Shown here piece by piece: positions 1 to 8,117 of a stretch of DNA of 58,033 nt. Source of the stretch: Candidatus Aquidulcis sp. (lineage in GTDB: Bacteria; Chloroflexota; Anaerolineae; Anaerolineales; UBA4823); contig DYIZ01000019.1 in NCBI GenBank assembly GCA_020723385.1, positions 1 through 58,033 of the forward strand, read 5' to 3'. Both the position numbers and the translations under genes were made by a program. The first letter of the stretch is position 1, and each line of letters starts with the position of its first letter. The notes under the pieces were generated by a model that did not search any database, was not told the DNA's origin, and was given only the letters and a program-made list of their open reading frames with translations.

Positions 1-960
1 GCGCAGGAGCAGCACGGTGATAGCTGATTCAAGGTTGGGCATCAGCGGGACGAGAATCAGCAAGATATTGGACGGGATGCGGGTGAAAACCATCGTGTTG
101 AGCAGCCCCACCTTTTTGGCAATCCACGCCGCCGACAGCGCCGAAATCCCCGCGAAGATGTTCGCCCCGAAGAAGATCGCCCCCAACGTGGCCGGGTTGA
201 CCCCGTAACGGACGTGGAACCAGTAGGCGATGATGCTCTGCACCACGAATCCACCAGCGAAGGCGTCCAGCGAAAATAGCGCCGAAAGGCCCAGCACCGT
301 ACGCCGTGATTTCCCCAGCCCGAGGAAATCAATCGCCGGCTTGTCGGACGCGCTGACCGGCGCTTCGATGCGCGGCGAAAGAAATCCGAAAAGCACGGCG
401 AGCAAAGCCCCCAGCCCGGCATACAGAAAGATGACCGCCCGGTAGCTGTCGAGCGGGGCGCTCCCGCCGTTTTGCAGGATCTGGGCCAGCCCGCCGCCCG
501 TCAGGCTGCCCAAGGCGGTGGCGAGCGACCCCGAAAGCTGGTACCAGGCAAAAACCTGCGTCCTTTTGGCATCCGGCACGGTTTGGGTGAGCGAGGACTG
601 CTCGATGGCGAGAAAAGGCCCCACCTCGTTCCCGCTAGGGCTGATGACGCCGACGGTCGCCGCGAACAGCAGCAGGAAGAAATTGCGCGTCACAGCGAAT
701 AACACCCCGGCGAAAATCATCAGGATCGCGCCGATGATGAGCATCCGCTTGCGCCCGAAACGGTCGGCGCGGGTGGTGATCCACAGCGAGATGAGCGTAT
801 CCCCCACCAGGGTGAGGGTGAGCAGCAGGCCGATCTCAGCCTCCGTCAGCCCAACCTGCTGAAGATATAGCGCCAAAATGACGGCGGCCAATCCATAGGA
901 AAACATGCGGATGATGCGCGTGGTGAAGAGCAAAACCTGGCTGCGTTGTGTGCTGGTCAT
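1..960 (-). CDS. MFS transporter, C-terminus cut by window edge
   Basis: This is an open reading frame without a stop that runs off the left edge, so only the first 320 residues are visible; the family is usually about 400. It starts at an ATG (bases 960-958) and opens with MTSTQRSQVLLF followed by alternating hydrophobic helices. The loop after the second helix reads RADRFGRKRML, which is the MFS motif A (D-R-x-G-R-K) and fixes the family. It is an inner-membrane secondary transporter; neither substrate nor direction can be read from the sequence, though drug or metabolite export fits the DHA-like motif. It is transcribed away from the small gene that ends at 1085, with a long perfect hairpin between the two. 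Confidence 0.85.
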   Translation of the reverse strand, partial: MTSTQRSQVLLFTTRIIRMFSYGLAAVILALYLQQVGLTEAEIGLLLTLTLVGDTLISLWITTRADRFGRKRMLIIGAILMIFAGVLFAVTRNFFLLLFAATVGVISPSGNEVGPFLAIEQSSLTQTVPDAKRTQVFAWYQLSGSLATALGSLTGGGLAQILQNGGSAPLDSYRAVIFLYAGLGALLAVLFGFLSPRIEAPVSASDKPAIDFLGLGKSRRTVLGLSALFSLDAFAGGFVVQSIIAYWFHVRYGVNPATLGAIFFGANIFAGISALSAAWIAKKVGLLNTMVFTRIPSNILLILVPLMPNLESAITVLLLR

Positions 961-1011
961 CCTTCCTCACGGTAGCCTATTCAGGCCCTCTCACTTTTGG
1001 CGAGAATGATT

Positions 1012-1066
1012 CCCGAATCTTGGATGTGCGAGCGGGCGAAGCCCGCTCGCACATCCAAGATTCGGG
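1012..1066. repeat. Perfect 26-bp hairpin with GAA loop
   Basis: Bases 1012-1037 and 1041-1066 are exact reverse complements around a GAA loop. The arm begins CCCGAATCTTGGATGTGCG and ends GAGCGGGC. It lies between two minus-strand genes, with no T-run on either side, so it is not a classic terminator. A related hairpin of the same size sits at 57979-58033. Confidence 0.9.
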
Positions 1067-1084
1067 CCTTATCTCATCGCGGGG

Positions 1085-1288
1085 TTACAGATTCCCGTGG
1101 GTATGGTAAATGATCGAGGAAATCACCAGCCCGGTCACCACAATCGCCGTGGCCGGCCCGGCGGGAATTACCGCCTTGGGGCGTGATTCGCCCTGTGTTT
1201 CAGCCGTTCCCTGCGCTTGTTTTTGCTTCGCCCTGGCCGATGCGCCCAAAGCGAGGGCTGCCGGGACTGCTGCACAAAATACACACAT
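1085..1288 (-). CDS. Small hypothetical protein with CxxC start and one membrane helix
   Basis: This 67-residue protein begins MCVFCAAVPAALALG and ends in one hydrophobic helix (about residues 44-60) followed by YHTHGNL. A strong ribosome site (AGGAGG, 5 bases before the ATG at 1288) argues that it is a real gene rather than a chance frame. Cys2 and Cys5 form a CxxC at the extreme N-terminus, and two His lie at the C-terminus, so metal or haem contact is possible but unproven. It is divergent from the Zur/Fur regulator gene and shares its 220-base control region, which hints at a link to metal homeostasis. I recall similar short proteins in Chloroflexota without a known function. Confidence 0.65.
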   Translation of the reverse strand: MCVFCAAVPAALALGASARAKQKQAQGTAETQGESRPKAVIPAGPATAIVVTGLVISSIIYHTHGNL

Positions 1289-1449
1289 GTTAGCCTCCTG
1301 TGATCTCGAACGTCGCCGAGCTGCAATGCCGATAAGTATTGTCCGTATAATACCACAAGCAGAGATGCCTGTCGGTAGTCTGTTGCCTGGCCCCTTGTGG
1401 GCGGCGGCGCTGGAGAACAGCGCAAACGGGTGCTTTTCGAGAAAATACC

Positions 1450-1478
1450 TTGACAGCCTGTTTTGACGCGCCTATAAT
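1450..1478 (+). promoter_or_regulatory. Sigma-70 promoter of the Zur/Fur gene
   Basis: TTGACA (1450-1455) and TATAAT (1473-1478) match both consensus boxes exactly with a 17-base spacer. The start codon of the regulator lies 32 bases after the -10 box. Confidence 0.85.
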
Positions 1479-1493
1479 GAAACAGATTTTCAT
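1477..1493. promoter_or_regulatory. Probable Zur/Fur operator overlapping the -10 box
   Basis: ATGAAA-CAGAT-TTTCAT is a perfect 6-5-6 inverted repeat that overlaps the last two bases of the -10 box and the transcription start region. AT-rich palindromes ending in TTTCAT are typical of Fur-family boxes. It would let the regulator repress its own gene and perhaps the divergent small gene. Confidence 0.65.
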
Positions 1494-1510
1494 TTTCAAT
1501 AGTAGGCTAT

Positions 1511-1951
1511 ATGAGCGAAAACACTGACCCCACACTGACCGACCAATGGCTGGCGCAATTGCAGACCAGCGGCTACCGGCTGACCCAACCGCTGCGGGTT
1601 ATCGTTGATATTTTGGTGAACAGCCCACGCGCCCTTGGGCCGGTCGAGCTTTATGATCTGGGGCGCAAAGAGTATCCCCGGCTGGGGCTGGTGACTGTCT
1701 ACCGCACGCTGGACAAGCTGGAAGAATTGGGGCTGGTTCAGCGGGTTCACCAGATTGGCGGCTGTCACATGTATCTGCGCGCCACTCAGGGGCACGAGCA
1801 TCTTCTGTTGTGTACCCGCTGCGGCCAGGTGTGTTACTTCAAGGGTGATGATTTGTCGGCGCTGTTCAATGCTACAGCCGAGGCGAGCGGTTTCGTCATC
1901 CAGGAGCACTGGCTTCAGCTCTATGGCCTGTGCGCCAATTGCCAATCGTAA
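1511..1951 (+). CDS. zur: Fur-family metal regulator, likely Zur
   Basis: This 146-residue protein has the Fur layout: a winged-helix DNA-binding half (residues 10-85, including LGLVTVYRTLDKLEELGLV) and a dimerisation half with two CxxC pairs, C101-C104 and C141-C144, which hold a structural zinc in this family. His80, His86, His95 and His97 supply the usual regulatory metal site around HMYLRATQGHEH. It is cytoplasmic and would repress metal-uptake genes when metal is plentiful. The metal ABC importer genes that follow, with a His-rich binding protein pattern, favour zinc (Zur) over iron (Fur), but manganese is not excluded. A consensus promoter and an overlapping palindrome suggest autoregulation. 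Confidence 0.85.
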   Translation: MSENTDPTLTDQWLAQLQTSGYRLTQPLRVIVDILVNSPRALGPVELYDLGRKEYPRLGLVTVYRTLDKLEELGLVQRVHQIGGCHMYLRATQGHEHLLLCTRCGQVCYFKGDDLSALFNATAEASGFVIQEHWLQLYGLCANCQS

Positions 1952-1972
1952 TTCCAGTCGAAAGGAATTGGA

Positions 1973-2143
1973 CGCAGATCGCCGCAGATGCAGATTAACT
2001 TCGGTTGATGAAGAATCGAGTTTTGCTTTCTGTCCAATGTCTTTGAAACACAAAGGGCTCGAAGGTTTTCACGAAGGATTTGAAGGCATTGATAAAGTCT
2101 TCCTTTGTCACCTTTGTGTTGCCCCTTCATGACCTTTGTGTTT
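1973..2143. repeat. Intergenic word repeats CGCAGAT and ACACAAAGG / CCTTTGTGT
   Basis: CGCAGAT occurs at 1973 and 1983, with GCAGATT following. Then ACACAAAGG (2048-2056) faces two inverted copies, CCTTTGTCACCTTTGTGTT (2102-2120) and ACCTTTGTGTTT (2132-2143). The stretch has no convincing reading frame. It is one of several word-based inverted arrays in this window. Confidence 0.6.
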
Positions 2144-2183
2144 AATTCTTTTTGGTTCCGGCTTGTCCGGGGAGGCTGTAAGG

Positions 2184-3092
2184 ATGCGGAAAACGTTATT
2201 GTCGTTTCTTGTCGCCAGTTTGCTGCTGGCAGCCTGCCAGTCCAGCGCGCCCGCGCAGGATGGCAAGAAAACCATCGTCGTGACCTATTCGATTCTCGGC
2301 GCGGTGGTCGAAGAGCTGGTCGGCGAGCGGGTGAATGTGATCGTCCCGATGCCGGATGGGCAGGACCCCCACGAGTGGGAGCCGTCTGCTAGGGATATCG
2401 AGACCCTGACGAAGGCGGATCTGATCGTGCAGAACGGCCTGGGGCTGGAAGGGGGGATGGAAAAAGCCCTCGGGCAGGCCAGGGACGCGGGCGTCCCATT
2501 TTTCACCGCTTCGGATCACATCTCCGTGCGTCACGTCGGCGAGGGGGAGGGGATTCCCACCGGGGATGCAGACCAAACCGAGGGTGCAGAAGACCCCCAT
2601 CTCTGGACGGACCCCCTGAGCATGGCGAGCATCGCCGCCGCGCTCGCGGAGCAAATCAAAACCAACCTGGGCATTGATGTTTCCGACCGGGCGCAGGATT
2701 TGCAGTCCCGGCTGGAAAGCCTGAACACCGAGATTGCCAATTCGGTCAACGCTCTGCCCGCCGAAAACCGCAAACTCGTCACCGGCCACGAATCCATGGG
2801 CTATTTCGCGCAGCGGTATGGCTTCGAATTGATCGGCGCCATCATCCCGGGTGTATCCACGCAGAGCGAGGTATCCGCCTCCGAACTGTCTGCGTTGAAA
2901 ACGCTGATCGCCGAAAATCAGGTGCGGGCGATCTTCATTGAGCTTGGCGCTCCCCAGGCGGTGACGGAAGCCATCGGCCAGGAGACCGGGATCAAGGTGG
3001 TGGAATTGACCACCCACAACCTGCCCGCAGACGGCTCGTATTTCACGTTCATGCGGAATTTGGCCGGGGTGATCGTTGACGGGTTGAGGTAG
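2184..3092 (+). CDS. znuA: Metal ABC transporter, substrate-binding lipoprotein
   Basis: The start is the ATG at 2184, after a GGGGAGG ribosome site; it begins a lipoprotein signal, MRKTLLSFLVASLLLAAC, with the lipobox Cys at residue 18. The mature protein belongs to the ZnuA/TroA cluster of metal-binding proteins. Likely metal ligands are His63 (GQDPHEW), His139 (EDPHLW) and His202 (GHESMGYF); three His is the zinc-type pattern, whereas manganese proteins use Glu at the third site. The long His-rich loop of E. coli ZnuA is missing, replaced by a short acidic stretch at residues 120-136. It would hang on the membrane and deliver Zn (or Mn) to the permease encoded next. It lies after the Zur gene, with permease and ATPase genes following. 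Confidence 0.88.
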   Translation: MRKTLLSFLVASLLLAACQSSAPAQDGKKTIVVTYSILGAVVEELVGERVNVIVPMPDGQDPHEWEPSARDIETLTKADLIVQNGLGLEGGMEKALGQARDAGVPFFTASDHISVRHVGEGEGIPTGDADQTEGAEDPHLWTDPLSMASIAAALAEQIKTNLGIDVSDRAQDLQSRLESLNTEIANSVNALPAENRKLVTGHESMGYFAQRYGFELIGAIIPGVSTQSEVSASELSALKTLIAENQVRAIFIELGAPQAVTEAIGQETGIKVVELTTHNLPADGSYFTFMRNLAGVIVDGLR

Positions 3093-3162
3093 TCTAGCCC
3101 CTTGTGGGCGAATGCAAGCGGGCACAAGGCCCTAGGCTACATTTGGAACAGAGCAGGATTCT

Positions 3163-4014
3163 ATGAGCTGGTTATTCGAACCTTTTACTACAAACACGTT
3201 TTTACTGCGCGCCCTCATCGCTGGCGTGCTGGTGTCCATCTCATGTGGGATTGTGGGCACATTCATCGTGCTGCGCGGGCTGGCTTTCATCGGCGATGCG
3301 CTGGCTCATGGCGTTCTGCCCGGGATCGCGGTCGCCATTCTGCTGGGTTTCCCCGGCATCATCGGCGCGGCGATTGGGGCGGTGGTGATGATCGGCGGGA
3401 TCAGCCTGATCACGCAGCGCTCGCGGCTTTCGACCGATACGGCGATTGGCCTGCTGTTCGTGGGGATGCTGGCCCTGGGGGTGGTCATTGTCTCTCGGTC
3501 AACCACCTTCACCGGGGATATCGTGCGGGTGTTGTTTGGTGAAATCCTGGGAATCAACAACCAGGCGGTTCTGCTTCAGCTCATCGCGACGCTGGCGATT
3601 GCGGCGACCGCCTTTATCTGCGCCCGGCCGTTCCTGCTGCTGTGCTTCAGCCCCGAGCAGGCGCAGGTCTCCGGGTTTTCCTCGCGACTGTACCACAACA
3701 TCATGCTGGCGATGATTGCGCTGGCGGTCATTGTCTCGTTTCAAACCGTGGGGACGCTGCTCGTCTTCGGGATGCTGCTGGCCCCGGCGGGGGCGGGGGC
3801 GCTGCTGGCGAGGCGCATGAGGGCCATGATGACCTGGGCAGCTTTGATCGGGAGCTTTTCGGTGTATGCCGGGCTGATGATCAGCTATTACCTGAATCTG
3901 GCCGCTGGCTCGTCCATCGTTTTGGTGGCTACGATCATCTTCTTTATCGTTTTATTTGCCAAGAATCTCCAGCTTGCGCCCGCCCGGCCAGTGGAAGGCC
4001 ATTCGCATGATTGA
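3163..4014 (+). CDS. znuB: Metal ABC transporter, permease
   Basis: This 283-residue ABC-3 family membrane protein has about eight hydrophobic helices and the signature opening of the family (LVSISCGIVGTFIVLRGLAFIGDALAHGVLPGIA), here split into recognisable parts: a GTF-VLR turn and a DALAHGVLPG loop that contacts the ATPase. It forms the channel for the metal handed over by the lipoprotein gene upstream. The C-terminus ends GHSHD, giving two extra His at the cytoplasmic face. The gene lies 70 bases after the binding-protein gene and overlaps the ATPase gene by 8 bases, so the three are almost certainly one transcript. Confidence 0.9.
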   Translation: MSWLFEPFTTNTFLLRALIAGVLVSISCGIVGTFIVLRGLAFIGDALAHGVLPGIAVAILLGFPGIIGAAIGAVVMIGGISLITQRSRLSTDTAIGLLFVGMLALGVVIVSRSTTFTGDIVRVLFGEILGINNQAVLLQLIATLAIAATAFICARPFLLLCFSPEQAQVSGFSSRLYHNIMLAMIALAVIVSFQTVGTLLVFGMLLAPAGAGALLARRMRAMMTWAALIGSFSVYAGLMISYYLNLAAGSSIVLVATIIFFIVLFAKNLQLAPARPVEGHSHD

Positions 4015-4792
4015 AGATCGAGCAACCCCCAGCATTGAGGCGCGAAATTTACAAATCGGCTACCGGAATGAGCCGGTGGTTTCGAATATCAATTTCTCAC
4101 TGGAACAAAAACGTTCCCTGGCTTTGGTCGGCGTTAACGGCTCAGGGAAATCCACTTTGCTGAAGACCCTCGTCGGATTGCTGCCGCCCCTCGGCGGTGA
4201 ATTGTCGGTGCTGGGCACCGAGTCGGGAAAAACGCCGCGCCAGATCGCCTATCACAGCCAGTTTCACCAATCGGGCTTTATCCTGCCCCTGCGGGTGCGT
4301 GATGCGGTGCGCATGGGCCGCTTTGCCAACCATGGGCTGCTGGGCCGCATGACCAGCGAAGACGACGAGCTGATTGACCAGGCTCTGGTGCGAATGGGCA
4401 TCGAGCATCTCGCCGACAAACCTTTGCGGTCGCTTTCGGGCGGGCAGCAGCAGAGGGTTTACATTGCCCAGGTGCTGGCGCGGCGGGCGGACTTGTTGGT
4501 TCTGGATGAGCCAACTGCCGGGCTGGATGCGGGCGGCAAAGAAACTTACCAGCAAGCCATTCGGGATGAGCTGTGCCGCGGGGCGAGCGTGGTCTCAGCC
4601 ACCCACGATATTCAAGAAGCCATGCAGTGTGACCTGGCGATGCTGCTGGCGCGCAAGGTGATCGCGGTGGGGCCTGGGCAGGAAATCATCACCCCCGAGG
4701 CGCTCATGGAGGCCTTCGGGATCGTCATCACCCTGACCGGCCAGCAGATTGGGGTGGCGGTTATCGAGCGGGAGCACGGCCATGGGTGTTGA
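4007..4792 (+). CDS. znuC: Metal ABC transporter, ATP-binding protein
   Basis: The start is the ATG at 4007, inside the last codons of the permease gene, with GGAAGG eight bases upstream; an earlier in-frame ATG at 3956 would overlap the permease by 59 bases and has no better ribosome site. The 261-residue protein carries Walker A (GVNGSGKST), the ABC signature (LSGGQQQR), Walker B (LLVLDEPTAGLDA) and the H-loop (SATHD). It powers metal import with the two preceding products. Coupling through the 8-base overlap matches the usual Znu/Mnt operon. Confidence 0.92.
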   Translation: MIEDRATPSIEARNLQIGYRNEPVVSNINFSLEQKRSLALVGVNGSGKSTLLKTLVGLLPPLGGELSVLGTESGKTPRQIAYHSQFHQSGFILPLRVRDAVRMGRFANHGLLGRMTSEDDELIDQALVRMGIEHLADKPLRSLSGGQQQRVYIAQVLARRADLLVLDEPTAGLDAGGKETYQQAIRDELCRGASVVSATHDIQEAMQCDLAMLLARKVIAVGPGQEIITPEALMEAFGIVITLTGQQIGVAVIEREHGHGC

Positions 4793-4877
4793 TGTTATGG
4801 GAAGGTGTTTCGATGAAGTAGGCGGTAGGGTGGTTCGTGTTCAGGTGGGGCTAACGGATGAGTAGCTAACGCCGGGG

Positions 4878-4883
4878 TATAAT
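4878..4883 (+). promoter_or_regulatory. Possible -10 box before the histidine kinase gene
   Basis: A consensus TATAAT lies 67 bases before the TTG start at 4951, in the 158-base gap after the metal transporter genes. No good -35 box stands 16-18 bases upstream, so this is tentative. Confidence 0.35.
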
Positions 4884-4950
4884 GTTATCAAGTACGTAGT
4901 AACCCAAGCATAACAAGAATCGTGCTTGACAATTTCTCGAGGATTTTTCG

Positions 4951-7428
4951 TTGCATCTGTATCTCACCCCTGCTGCAATTGGTTCGCTGACCCAGTTGAT
5001 CCTGGTTGCGCTGATCAGCGGTTATTTCGTGCTCCGTTTACGCCGGCCGCCGCGCGCGCCGCACACGCTTTGGATGATCGGCTTTTTGACGTTCCTTGGC
5101 GTCTTTCTGGCAGCTTTCTTTTTCGAGGCCTCGCTGCTGCCAACGCAGCGGCTCATCCCTGTCTATCTGGAAAATACACTGCTCGGCGCAGCGCTGATTT
5201 GCCTGCTGCAATTCGCTTATCATTTCCCATCCCTGCCCAAATCGTTACGCCTCGAGTCTTATCTTGCCCTCGGTGTGAGCAGCCTTTACACACTATGGGA
5301 AGGCGTCTTTGCCGTTTACCGGTTCATACAGCTTGAGGGCGGGGAGGTTTGGTACCGTTCTGACTTGCAAGATTACGCCTTGCTGTTGTTGTTCCTGTGG
5401 GTTCCGATTGCCCTGGTGCGGCAACTCTTCGCCACTCGGGAGCGTGCCGCACGACGGGCGGTGGGGGTCTTTACACTGATCTTTTTGTTCGTGGCCGGGT
5501 TGAACCTCTTCACTATCCTGCGCAGCCACTACTTGATGTCGGTCTCCCTGGCGAACATGGGGATCTCGTTGGGTATCCTGACGGCAATACTGGCTTTCGC
5601 CATCACTTATCTGAATGCCCAGGCAGAGACAAGCTCTTTTATGGTGAGGTTGGCAGGAGTGGCGCTGACCATGCTTCTGGCTGTTCTGGGAATCGTGGGT
5701 TGGGTCACTGCCCCGGTATACGAAGCGCACTATCAGCCGGTTTTGCCCGATCATCGCACGCTTCGCTTCACACCGAATGAGGCCGGCGGTTACGATATTG
5801 CCGAAATCCCCTTCGCCTTCGAAACCGAATATGGGGATAATTTACATTTGGCCGACACCGGAGAATACTCTGCCCGTTCAGTGGAGTTGAATTTCGCCTT
5901 CCCCTTTTTCGGGCGAACGTATTCCCAGGTTTACGTATCTCAAGACGGGGTGATCGCTATCGGGATGAATGTGCAATATCGGGCCTACCAGTACCGTTAC
6001 GGCTCAGGGACCCCCCTCATCATGGCTTTGCTGGCCGATCTCAATCCGGAGATCAGCCGCGGAGGTGTGTTCGCCCGCCAGGAGGCGGATCGCCTCATCG
6101 TCACCTGGGATCGCCTACGAGGGTTTCGAAACACCGGGGATGAATACACTTTCCAGGCGGTTCTGTATCCCGGTGGGATGTTCGACATTACCTATAACGG
6201 CTTGCCGCCCAACCTGGTTTATCGCGCCAACGATGATCCCGGCGCGAACCCATGGGCTGTGGGCGCAATCCCAGGTGGGCTGACCAGCCATGATGTGCAG
6301 ATCATCAACCTCACCAGTTTGCCCGGACACAGCGGGCCAGACGGGATATTGCAAGATTATGTTTTAGAATTTCGCCAGCACTTGCACGAGCTGTATACGC
6401 CCCTGGCATGGCTGATACTGGCGTCCAGCGCTGTCATTGTGGCAGGATTTCCAAGCTTGCTCTACCTCAACATTGTCAAGCCGCTCAATGCGCTACTGCG
6501 CGGCGTGCGACGCCTGGAGGAGGGCGATTATTCCGCCAATATGCCGGTTCAGGCGGCGGATGAGATCGGTTTTCTGACCGATGCCTTCAATAAAATGTCT
6601 GCCGAGCTGGGAAATCTGATCCAGGATCTGGAAGCACGTGTGGCGGTGCGCACCGAAGAGTTGACCGTCTCCTTGTCGGTATCTCAACAACTCAACGAAC
6701 AATTACAGCAGGAGATTGCCGAGCGCGAGCAGTTGATCAGCGATCTCAAAGCTTTTTCGAATATGGTTGCCCACGATATCAAAGATCCGCTTGGCTTGAT
6801 TCTGGGTTATGCCCATCTCGTCAAGCAGGATGTCGAAAAACTCACGCGGCCGGAGCCGAAAGAGTGGAGCGGTTATATTGTCGAATCTGCTCAAAAGGTC
6901 AATAAAATTGTTGATGGACTCCTTCTCCTGGCCAGCTTGCGCCAGCAAGATTTGACGCTTTGTCCGTTGGACATGGAAAAAATCATCACGGAGGCCAAGA
7001 ACCGCCTGAAGGAGCAAATTGCTGGCGCTAACGCCGAGATCATCGAGCCAGATGTCTGGCCTTCAGCTTTTGGGAATGCTCTTTGGGTCGAGGAAGTATG
7101 GTTCAATTACATCAGTAACGCCATCAAATATGGCGGCGATATGCCGCGCGTCGAATTGGGGGCGCAGCTACTCTCTTCCACCCAGATTAGGACCACGCAA
7201 GTGCGCTTTTGGGTGCGCGATTATGGTCAGGGTTTGACTATCGAGGAACAAACCCGGCTGTTTGCCGAATTGGAACGTCTCCATCGGGGTCAATCTCCTG
7301 GGTATGGTTTGGGATTAGCGATTGTCAAGCGCATCGTCGAAAAACTCGGTGGGCAGGTGGGAGTCGAAAGTACGCCGGGTAAAGGCAGTACGTTCTTTTT
7401 TACCTTGCCGTGCCCAGATCAGTCGTAA
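4951..7428 (+). CDS. Orphan membrane histidine kinase with extracytoplasmic beta-domain
   Basis: The 825-residue protein starts at a TTG with AGGA seven bases upstream. Residues 1-250 hold about eight membrane helices. Residues 255-485 form a soluble domain outside the membrane; its FAFPFFGRTYSQVYVSQDG and GGVFARQEADRLIVTW stretches resemble nidogen-like or adhesion beta-sheet modules. A further helix (484-507) leads to HAMP (510-560), a coiled coil, the HisKA dimerisation helix with His608 (MVAHDIKDPLG) and a HATPase domain with N719 (N-box), DYGQGL and GYGLGLAIVKRIVEKLGG. It should autophosphorylate on His608 in response to something sensed outside or in the membrane. No partner response regulator is next to it; the nearest receiver proteins are 13 kb or more away. 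A strong terminator follows. Confidence 0.88.
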   Translation: MHLYLTPAAIGSLTQLILVALISGYFVLRLRRPPRAPHTLWMIGFLTFLGVFLAAFFFEASLLPTQRLIPVYLENTLLGAALICLLQFAYHFPSLPKSLRLESYLALGVSSLYTLWEGVFAVYRFIQLEGGEVWYRSDLQDYALLLLFLWVPIALVRQLFATRERAARRAVGVFTLIFLFVAGLNLFTILRSHYLMSVSLANMGISLGILTAILAFAITYLNAQAETSSFMVRLAGVALTMLLAVLGIVGWVTAPVYEAHYQPVLPDHRTLRFTPNEAGGYDIAEIPFAFETEYGDNLHLADTGEYSARSVELNFAFPFFGRTYSQVYVSQDGVIAIGMNVQYRAYQYRYGSGTPLIMALLADLNPEISRGGVFARQEADRLIVTWDRLRGFRNTGDEYTFQAVLYPGGMFDITYNGLPPNLVYRANDDPGANPWAVGAIPGGLTSHDVQIINLTSLPGHSGPDGILQDYVLEFRQHLHELYTPLAWLILASSAVIVAGFPSLLYLNIVKPLNALLRGVRRLEEGDYSANMPVQAADEIGFLTDAFNKMSAELGNLIQDLEARVAVRTEELTVSLSVSQQLNEQLQQEIAEREQLISDLKAFSNMVAHDIKDPLGLILGYAHLVKQDVEKLTRPEPKEWSGYIVESAQKVNKIVDGLLLLASLRQQDLTLCPLDMEKIITEAKNRLKEQIAGANAEIIEPDVWPSAFGNALWVEEVWFNYISNAIKYGGDMPRVELGAQLLSSTQIRTTQVRFWVRDYGQGLTIEEQTRLFAELERLHRGQSPGYGLGLAIVKRIVEKLGGQVGVESTPGKGSTFFFTLPCPDQS

Positions 7429-7437
7429 AGGGCCAGG

Positions 7438-7466
7438 GCCCCCGGAGTTTCCAAAACTCCGGGGGC
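7438..7466 (+). terminator. Rho-independent terminator after the histidine kinase
   Basis: GCCCCCGGAGTTT and AAACTCCGGGGGC form a perfect 13-bp stem with a CCA loop, followed by TTTGTT. Two looser relatives occur at 13335-13371 and 38274-38303. Confidence 0.85.
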
Positions 7467-7585
7467 TTTGTTATTGCCGACAGTTTTGTTCTATGCCTGA
7501 CGAAAAGGGAAGTCTGTCAATGCAATGTAGACTCTCCCGCCAAAGGCGGGAGAGCCGCAAAGTAGAAATATCTCCTTGGAAAGGG

Positions 7586-7614
7586 TTGACACAACGCTGT
7601 AATGCCTATATAAT
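7586..7614 (+). promoter_or_regulatory. Sigma-70 promoter of the MarR gene
   Basis: TTGACA (7586-7591) and TATAAT (7609-7614) are both consensus, 17 bases apart, 22 bases before the ATG. Confidence 0.88.
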
Positions 7615-7634
7615 TAGTTAGGATAAACTAACTA
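7615..7634. promoter_or_regulatory. MarR operator 1
   Basis: TAGTTAG-GATAAA-CTAACTA is a perfect 7-6-7 palindrome immediately after the -10 box, covering the transcription start and the ribosome site of the MarR gene. A near copy lies at 8087-8106. MarR proteins bind palindromes of this size. Confidence 0.75.
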
Positions 7635-7635
7635 T

Positions 7636-8064
7636 ATGTCCGAAGCGATGACCCCCTCTCTCGAACAGACCATTGCACAGGTGACCCGCCTGATGGCCAA
7701 CCTGGAAGGGCAGGCTTTCCAGCTCGAAGGCTTTGCCGAGCTTTCCATGCGCCAGATATTTTACCTGGAGACCATCGCCCGCCTGGGGCATCCCAGCTTC
7801 AGCGAGCTGGCTGATGCGCTTGGGGTCACCCGTCCTTCGGTCACTACACTCGTGGGTAAGCTGATCCGCAATGGCTATTTACAAAAGGTTCAGGACGATG
7901 AAGATCGCCGCTCCTTTCACATTATCCTGTCTCAGAAAGGACAGACGTTCACTCAATTGCACGCCAATATGCATAAACAGGTGGTTCAGGCTCTGACTTT
8001 ACGCCTTGATGCAGCAGAAATCGAGCAGCTTTCAGCCTTGCTGCGCAAAGCGGTGGGCGAGTAG
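7636..8064 (+). CDS. MarR-family transcriptional regulator
   Basis: This 142-residue protein has the MarR winged helix: FAELSMRQIFYLETIARLG, then SELADALGVTRPSVTTLVGKLIRNGYL for the recognition helix and KVQDDEDRRSFHIILSQKG for the wing with the conserved D-x-R-S core. It would act as a dimer in the cytoplasm. It sits directly on its own operator and is followed by a methyltransferase gene that has a second copy of that palindrome, so it most likely represses both. The ligand cannot be told. Confidence 0.88.
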   Translation: MSEAMTPSLEQTIAQVTRLMANLEGQAFQLEGFAELSMRQIFYLETIARLGHPSFSELADALGVTRPSVTTLVGKLIRNGYLQKVQDDEDRRSFHIILSQKGQTFTQLHANMHKQVVQALTLRLDAAEIEQLSALLRKAVGE

Positions 8065-8086
8065 CCTCTTTTTTTAACCATAAAGT

Positions 8087-8106
8087 TAGTTAGAGTAAAC
8101 TAATTA
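8087..8106. promoter_or_regulatory. MarR operator 2, before the methyltransferase gene
   Basis: TAGTTAG-AGTAAA-CTAATTA repeats the operator at 7615-7634 with one arm mismatch and the same 6-base spacer. It ends 11 bases before the ATG of the methyltransferase gene. No separate consensus promoter is seen, so it may act as a roadblock or serve a weak internal promoter. Confidence 0.65.
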
Positions 8107-8117
8107 TAGGAGACCCG

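Noticed and set aside
2196-3125. 309-residue frame opposite the metal-binding lipoprotein gene
   Set aside because: It has no recognisable domain, and the sense strand encodes a clear ZnuA-like protein.
4926-4931. TTGACA as the -35 box of the histidine kinase gene
   Set aside because: No -10 box stands 16-18 bases downstream before the start codon.
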